This document shows positions 1 through 7,728 of a DNA stretch of 7,728 nucleotides, in pieces. The first letter of the stretch is position 1, and every line of letters starts with the position of its first letter. A model generated the notes under the pieces. It was not told the origin of the DNA. It ran no database searches and was given only the letters and a program-made list of their open reading frames with translations. The stretch is from Acidimicrobiia bacterium. Its GTDB lineage: Bacteria; Actinomycetota; Acidimicrobiia; Acidimicrobiales; Ilumatobacteraceae. Where the stretch lies: the NCBI GenBank assembly GCA_009926705.1, contig RFOJ01000036.1, positions 1-7,728 of the forward strand, read 5' to 3'. The translations under genes were made by a program, and so were the position numbers.

Positions 1-5
1 GATCG

Positions 6-476
6 TTACCAGCGGTAGTGAGCGAAGGCCTTGTTGGCTTCCGCCATCTTCTGCATGTCTTCGCGCTTCTTCATCGACGCGCCGACGCCGTTGGAGGCGT
101 CCATCAGCTCGTTGGCGAGGCATTCGGCCATGGTCTTTTCGCGGCGGTCGCGAGCATTGTCAACAACCCAGCGAATGGCGAGCGTCGTCGAGCGACGAGG
201 CTTCACTTCGACCGGAACCTGGTAGGTGGCGCCACCGACGCGGCGGCTACGCACTTCGAGCGGCGGCTTCACGTTGTCAATCGCACGCTTCAGCGTCGCG
301 AGTGGTTCGCTGCTCGTCTTCTGTTCAATCATCCTGAGCGCGCCGTAGACAATCTGCTCGGCCGTGCTCTTCTTGCCGTGCAACATGACCTTGTTGACGA
401 CTTGCGTGACGAGCGTGGAATGGTAAACGGGATCGGCGAGCAACTCGCTGCGTACGGCTGGACCTTTGCGCGACAT
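6..476 (-). CDS. rpsG: 30S ribosomal protein S7
   Basis: S7 is a primary 16S rRNA-binding protein that nucleates assembly of the 30S head and lies near the mRNA exit channel and the E site. The frame gives 156 residues, the usual length in actinobacteria, from an ATG at 476 to TAA at 6-8. Seen directly: an N-terminal MSRKGPA, a segment HGKKSTAEQIVYGA around residues 33-46 that fits the S7 family signature, the β-hairpin region EVRSRRVGGATYQVPVEV around 74-91, and the C-terminal AEANKAFAHYRW, which is close to mycobacterial S7. The start is supported by AGAGGT a few bases upstream. The gene begins 8 bases after the rpsL stop, so the two are almost certainly co-transcribed and probably translationally coupled. 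In E. coli S7 represses its own operon by binding the rpsL-rpsG spacer; a spacer this short cannot hold that structure. Nothing looks broken. Confidence 0.98.
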   Translation of the reverse strand: MSRKGPAVRSELLADPVYHSTLVTQVVNKVMLHGKKSTAEQIVYGALRMIEQKTSSEPLATLKRAIDNVKPPLEVRSRRVGGATYQVPVEVKPRRSTTLAIRWVVDNARDRREKTMAECLANELMDASNGVGASMKKREDMQKMAEANKAFAHYRW

Positions 477-480
477 GACG

Positions 481-486
481 ACCTCT
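481..486 (-). promoter_or_regulatory. Ribosome binding site of rpsG overlapping the rpsL stop
   Basis: On the minus strand AGAGGT precedes the rpsG ATG with four bases between (CGTC). Its first two bases are the last two of the rpsL stop codon TAG (487-485). Ribosomes finishing rpsL would therefore stand on the rpsG initiation site, an arrangement consistent with termination-reinitiation coupling. The match and spacing are seen in the sequence; coupling is inferred. Confidence 0.75.
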
Positions 487-856
487 ACTTCGAGCGCTTC
501 GCGCCGTAACGGCTGCGCGCCTGCTTGCGATCCTTCACGCCGGACGCATCGAGCGCGCCGCGAATGATCTTGTAACGGACACCCGGCAGGTCGCGAACGC
601 GACCGCCGCGCACGAGCACGATCGAGTGCTCCTGCAAGTTGTGGCCCTCACCCGGAATGTATGCGGTGACTTCGATACCGCTGGTCAAGCGCACACGCGC
701 GACCTTGCGCAATGCGGAGTTCGGCTTCTTCGGGGTCGTGGTGAACACGCGTGTGCAGACACCACGGCGTTGTGGCGAACCCTTCAAGGCGGGCGTCTTG
801 GTCTTGGACGACTTCGAGCTGCGGCCTTGGCGGATCAGCTGTTGGATGGTGGGCAC
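485..856 (-). CDS. rpsL: 30S ribosomal protein S12
   Basis: S12 lies at the decoding centre of the 30S subunit, contacts helices 18, 27 and 44 of 16S rRNA, and controls tRNA selection accuracy. The chosen GTG start at 856 gives MPTIQQLIRQGR, the canonical actinobacterial N-terminus, and 123 residues against the usual 124. An in-frame GTG at 907 would add 17 residues with no counterpart in the family, so I reject it. Seen directly: QRRGVCTRV (29-37), the decoding loop TTTPKKPNSALRK (39-51) with Lys43 intact, GEGHNLQEHS (69-78), and the second decoding loop GGRVRDLPGVRY (84-95). Asp89, the site of β-methylthiolation in some bacteria, is present. The oddity is Arg at position 88 (codon CGC, 593-595), where E. 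coli and M. tuberculosis have Lys; Lys-to-Arg there is a known streptomycin-resistance change. No good Shine-Dalgarno sequence precedes the GTG. It is followed 8 bases later by rpsG. Confidence 0.97.
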   Translation of the reverse strand: MPTIQQLIRQGRSSKSSKTKTPALKGSPQRRGVCTRVFTTTPKKPNSALRKVARVRLTSGIEVTAYIPGEGHNLQEHSIVLVRGGRVRDLPGVRYKIIRGALDASGVKDRKQARSRYGAKRSK

Positions 857-916
857 GCGAAAAACCGATTGCTTTCTTTCGTAGGGATAACGGGCACTGA
901 CTTTCACCCAGCTGAG

Positions 917-933
917 GCGACCCAGAAGGTCGC
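917..933 (-). other. Short hairpin in the rpsL leader
   Basis: The minus strand reads GCGACC, loop TTCTG, then GGTCGC: a perfect six-base-pair stem with a five-base loop, about 60 bases ahead of the rpsL start. No run of T follows, so it is not a standard intrinsic terminator. A second copy of the left arm, GGCGACC at 977-971, could pair instead with GGTCGCC (922-916) in transcripts reading through from rpoC. The complementarity is seen; any regulatory role is speculation, and a stem this short can arise by chance in GC-rich DNA. Confidence 0.35.
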
Positions 934-949
934 GCGCAGCGAGCGCTAC

Positions 950-979
950 AGCCTATGGGGCAGCCTGCGAGGTCGCCAA
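950..979 (-). promoter_or_regulatory. Candidate σ70-type promoter for rpsL-rpsG
   Basis: Within the 195-base gap between rpoC and rpsL (1051-857) the minus strand has TTGGCG (979-974), an 18-base spacer, and TAGGCT (955-950). The second hexamer fits the loose TANNNT form of -10 elements common in actinobacteria, and the first is a fair match to a TTGACA-like -35. Transcription would begin near 943 and leave a leader of roughly 85-90 bases before the GTG of rpsL. The gap is long compared with the 20- and 8-base spacings elsewhere in the cluster, and str operons in other bacteria often have their own promoter, which supports the idea. The hexamers are short, so chance is a real alternative. Confidence 0.4.
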
Positions 980-1051
980 CCCCCGCAAAGACGCGATGGC
1001 AGCGACGGTTTAGGTTGCCGTGTCGTACCGAAGGTCAGCGTCGTCGGCCGA

Positions 1052-5050
<3,999 letters not shown>

Positions 5051-5062
5051 GTTCGTGCGTGT

Positions 5063-5068
5063 TCCTTT
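5063..5068 (-). promoter_or_regulatory. Ribosome binding site of rpoC
   Basis: The minus strand has AAAGGA in the 20-base rpoB-rpoC gap, with 12 bases between it and the rpoC ATG at 5050. Aligned to AAGGAGGT, the spacing to the start is about 9 bases, within the normal range. It supports the ATG at 5050 as the start of rpoC. No promoter or terminator fits in this gap. Confidence 0.65.
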
Positions 5069-5070
5069 AC

Positions 5071-7728
5071 TTAGAACGAGCCCTGGCGCAAACGATCGTC
5101 TGCGTCAGAACCGCGCTCGGGACGGGTGAGGTTGATGCCAAGTTCTTTCTGTGTCTTGTAGATGTCTTCGTCAAGGTCGGCGAGTTCGACCGGGCGGCCG
5201 TCTTCGCGCAACACTTCGACGTCGAGGCAGAGCGCCTTCATCTCTTTCATGAGCACCTTGAAGCTCTCCGGCACGCCGGGCTCTGGCAGGTTGGCGCCCT
5301 TCACGATCGACTCGTACACGTGCACGCGGCCGAACACGTCGTCGCTCTTCAGGGTGAGAATTTCCTGCAAGCAGTACGCGGCGCCATACGCCTCGAGTGC
5401 CCACACTTCCATCTCTCCGAAGCGCTGACCACCGAACTGTGCTTTGCCACCGAGCGGCTGCTGGGTGATCATCGAGTACGGACCAGTCGAGCGCGCGTGG
5501 ATCTTGTCGTCCACCAAGTGGTGCAGCTTGAGCATGTACATGTACCCGACGGTGATCGGGTTGTCGTAGTACTCGCCGGTGCGTCCGTTGCGCAGGCGGA
5601 CCTTGCCGTCCTGGCCGACGAGACGCTTGCCGTCGACGCTCTCTGGGTTGATTGAGCCGAGCACCTGCTGGATGGTCGAGTGCACCGATTCGCCGGATGC
5701 TTCGTCCCAGTGCGCACCGTCGAAGACGGGTGTCGCCACGTACACGCTCGGTGAGGTAACAGGGCGGGTCTTGGTCTCGGTGCCACGAAGCGGCGTATCA
5801 CCAATGGTCTTGCCGGTCTTGGCATCCTTCCAACCCCAACGCGCGCCATAACCGAGGTGCGCTTCGAGCACCTGGCCGATGTTCATGCGGCTCGGCACGC
5901 CGAGCGGGTTCAAGATGATGTCAACCGGAGTGCCGTCGTCGAGGTACGGCATGTCTTCGACCGGGAGGATCTTGGAGATGACGCCCTTGTTGCCGTGGCG
6001 ACCCGCGAGCTTGTCACCCACGCTGATCTTGCGCTTCTGCGCCACGTAGACGCGAACGAGCTCGTTGACGCCAGGGGGGAGTTCGTCGCCGTCGGAGCCG
6101 TCGTCCTTCACGCGCTGGAGCACCTCGATGTTGATGACCTTGCCCGACTCGCCGTGCGGCACGTTCAGCGACGTGTTGCGCACTTCGCGGGCCTTTTCAC
6201 CGAAGATGGCGCGCAAGAGGCGCTCTTCGGGCGTCAGCTCGGTCTCGCCCTTCGGGCTCACCTTGCCGACAAGCACGTCTCCAGGGGCCACTTCGGCGCC
6301 GACGCGGATGATGCCGCGGTCGTCGAGGTCGGCCACGATGTCTTCCGACAAGTTCGGAATGTCGCGGGTGATTTCTTCTGGTCCCAGTTTCGTGTCGCGC
6401 GAGTCAACCTCATGCTCTTTCACGTGGATTGAGGTGAGCACGTCTTCTTTGACGAGACGCTCAGAGATGATGATTGCGTCTTCGTAGTTGTAGCCCTCCC
6501 ACGGCATGAGTGCGACGAGCAAGTTCTTGCCCAGCGCCAACTCGCCCTGGTCGGTGCTCGGGCCGTCGGCGAGGAGGTCGCCCTTCTTCACTTTCTGGCC
6601 TTCGCGCACGCGCGGGATCTGGTTGATGGTCGTGTCCTGGTTGGAACGACGGAACTTGACGAGGTCGTGCTCGTGGTCCTTCTTTGGCAGGTCGTCGTAG
6701 CGCACGACGATGCGGTCGCCGGTGACGAGTTCGACGGTGCCGTTGTCGCGAGCGAGCACGAGGTCGGCTCCGTCACGTGCGGCACGTGCTTCGACGCCAG
6801 TGCCGACGAACGGCGCTTCGGCGCGCACGAGCGGCACTGCCTGACGCTGCATGTTCGCACCCATCAAGGCGCGGTTGGCGTCGTCGTGTTCGAGGAACGG
6901 AATCAGCGACGTCGCGACCGAGACGATCTGGCGCGGTGACACGTCGATGAAGTCGACTTGTTCTGGGTCGACGAGTGCCAAGTCGGTGGTCGAACCGAAG
7001 AACGACTCCGCCTCGAGCATCTTCTTCAGGTCTTCGAGGGTGGCTGCCTGCGGCGAGCGACGCACGAGCACCTTCGGGTCGACGAACGAGCCGTCTTTAT
7101 TGAGGGCAGTGTTCGCCTCGGCGATGACGTATTCCTCTTCTTCGTCGGCGGCCATGTAGCGCACCTCGTCGGTGACGCGGCCGTTCTTCACACGGCGGTA
7201 CGGCGTCTCAATGAAGCCGAACGGGTTGACGCGGGCGTAGGTCGCGAGCGCGCCCTGCAGACCGATGTTCGGGCCTTCCGGCGTCTCGATTGGGCACATG
7301 CGGCCGTAGTGCGAGAAGTGCACGTCGCGCACTTCGAAGCCAGCACGCTCTCGCGAGAGACCGCCAGGGCCGAGGGCCGAGAGGCGGCGGCGGTGCGTGA
7401 GACCCGACAAGGCGTTCGTCTGGTCCATGAACTGCGACAGCTGCGAGGAGTTGAAGAACTCCTTGATCGCACCGACGAGCGGACGCACGTTGATGAGGGT
7501 GAGCGGCGAAATGCCGTCCTGGTCCTGCGAGCTCATGCGCTCACGCACGACGCGTTCCATGCGCGAAAGACCAATGCGCACTTGGTTTTGGATGAGTTCA
7601 CCAACCGGGCGTACGCGGCGATTGGCGAAGTGGTCCTGGTCGTCGAGGCGATAACCGGGCTCCTGCTTCACGAGGTGCAAGAGATAGGTAATGGTCGCCA
7701 GAACTTCGCAGCGAGCAAGCACGTTCGG
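5071..7728 (-). CDS. rpoB: DNA-directed RNA polymerase subunit β, 3' part
   Basis: β forms the second pincer of RNA polymerase, lines the RNA-DNA hybrid channel and makes the rifampicin pocket. The frame stays open to base 7728, so the N-terminal part is cut off by the window edge. The visible 885 codons are about three quarters of a protein normally near 1150-1180 residues; the stop is TAA at 5071-5073. Numbering from the Val codon at 7722, one sees the rifampicin region SSQLSQFMDQTNALSGLTHR (92-111) followed by RRLSALGPGGL, then CPIETPEGPNIGL (143-155), MPWEGYNYEDAIIISERLV (406-424), the β signature GDKLAGRHGNKG (569-580) with its active-site lysines, GVPSRMNIGQVLEAHLG (608-624), and the C-terminal clamp-anchoring block GGKAQFGGQRFGEMEVWALE (758-777). 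Asp, His and Ser equivalent to E. coli 516, 526 and 531 are retained, but the residue equivalent to Ile572 is Gln. The gene leads directly into rpoC. Confidence 0.98.
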   Translation of the reverse strand, partial: PNVLARCEVLATITYLLHLVKQEPGYRLDDQDHFANRRVRPVGELIQNQVRIGLSRMERVVRERMSSQDQDGISPLTLINVRPLVGAIKEFFNSSQLSQFMDQTNALSGLTHRRRLSALGPGGLSRERAGFEVRDVHFSHYGRMCPIETPEGPNIGLQGALATYARVNPFGFIETPYRRVKNGRVTDEVRYMAADEEEEYVIAEANTALNKDGSFVDPKVLVRRSPQAATLEDLKKMLEAESFFGSTTDLALVDPEQVDFIDVSPRQIVSVATSLIPFLEHDDANRALMGANMQRQAVPLVRAEAPFVGTGVEARAARDGADLVLARDNGTVELVTGDRIVVRYDDLPKKDHEHDLVKFRRSNQDTTINQIPRVREGQKVKKGDLLADGPSTDQGELALGKNLLVALMPWEGYNYEDAIIISERLVKEDVLTSIHVKEHEVDSRDTKLGPEEITRDIPNLSEDIVADLDDRGIIRVGAEVAPGDVLVGKVSPKGETELTPEERLLRAIFGEKAREVRNTSLNVPHGESGKVINIEVLQRVKDDGSDGDELPPGVNELVRVYVAQKRKISVGDKLAGRHGNKGVISKILPVEDMPYLDDGTPVDIILNPLGVPSRMNIGQVLEAHLGYGARWGWKDAKTGKTIGDTPLRGTETKTRPVTSPSVYVATPVFDGAHWDEASGESVHSTIQQVLGSINPESVDGKRLVGQDGKVRLRNGRTGEYYDNPITVGYMYMLKLHHLVDDKIHARSTGPYSMITQQPLGGKAQFGGQRFGEMEVWALEAYGAAYCLQEILTLKSDDVFGRVHVYESIVKGANLPEPGVPESFKVLMKEMKALCLDVEVLREDGRPVELADLDEDIYKTQKELGINLTRPERGSDADDRLRQGSF

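Noticed and set aside
485..907. Longer rpsL from GTG at 907 (140 residues)
   Set aside because: The extra 17 residues have no counterpart in S12 proteins, while the GTG at 856 gives the exact family N-terminus.
857..1051. Intrinsic terminator after rpoC
   Set aside because: No stem followed by a T run is present on the minus strand. The only clear stem (933-917) is followed by CTCAGCTGGG.
5071..7722. Treating GTG at 7722 as the true start of rpoB
   Set aside because: The frame continues to the window edge (Pro-Asn precede it), and RpoB needs roughly 280 more N-terminal residues. The codon is an internal valine.

Overview
The window carries four consecutive core genes, all on the minus strand and in transcription order rpoB (3' part only), rpoC, rpsL, rpsG. 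This is the rif-str region of a bacterial chromosome. The DNA is GC-rich by eye. The proteins most resemble actinobacterial versions: β' has a long charged helical insert after about residue 145, as in Mycobacterium, S7 ends in AHYRW at 156 residues, and S12 begins MPTIQQLIRQGR. RpoB differs from the mycobacterial form at several usually fixed positions, which suggests a lineage away from the Mycobacteriales. An acidimicrobial-type actinobacterium is my guess and is not proven here.

Layout, reading the minus strand from right to left. At 7728-5071 are the last 885 codons of rpoB, open at the window edge. After a 20-base gap with a Shine-Dalgarno sequence comes complete rpoC (5050-1052, 1332 codons). 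A 195-base non-coding gap (1051-857) holds a plausible promoter and a short hairpin but no convincing terminator. rpsL follows (856-485, GTG start, 123 codons). After only 8 bases comes rpsG (476-6, 156 codons). Elongation-factor genes (fusA, tuf) usually come next in this operon and would lie beyond base 1.

RpoB and RpoC form the catalytic core of RNA polymerase. S12 and S7 are small-subunit ribosomal proteins: S12 sits at the decoding centre and S7 nucleates the head of the 30S subunit. Co-transcription would couple the synthesis of the transcription and translation machinery. The gap before rpsL suggests the ribosomal pair may also have its own promoter.

I found no mobile element, CRISPR array, RNA gene or unknown system. 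The points most worth a second look are natural residues at antibiotic-contact positions: arginine at S12 position 88 (streptomycin) and glutamine at the RpoB position equivalent to E. coli Ile572 (rifampicin pocket). Others are an unusual acidic Ser/Thr-rich tail on RpoC and an rpsL start with no clear ribosome binding site.
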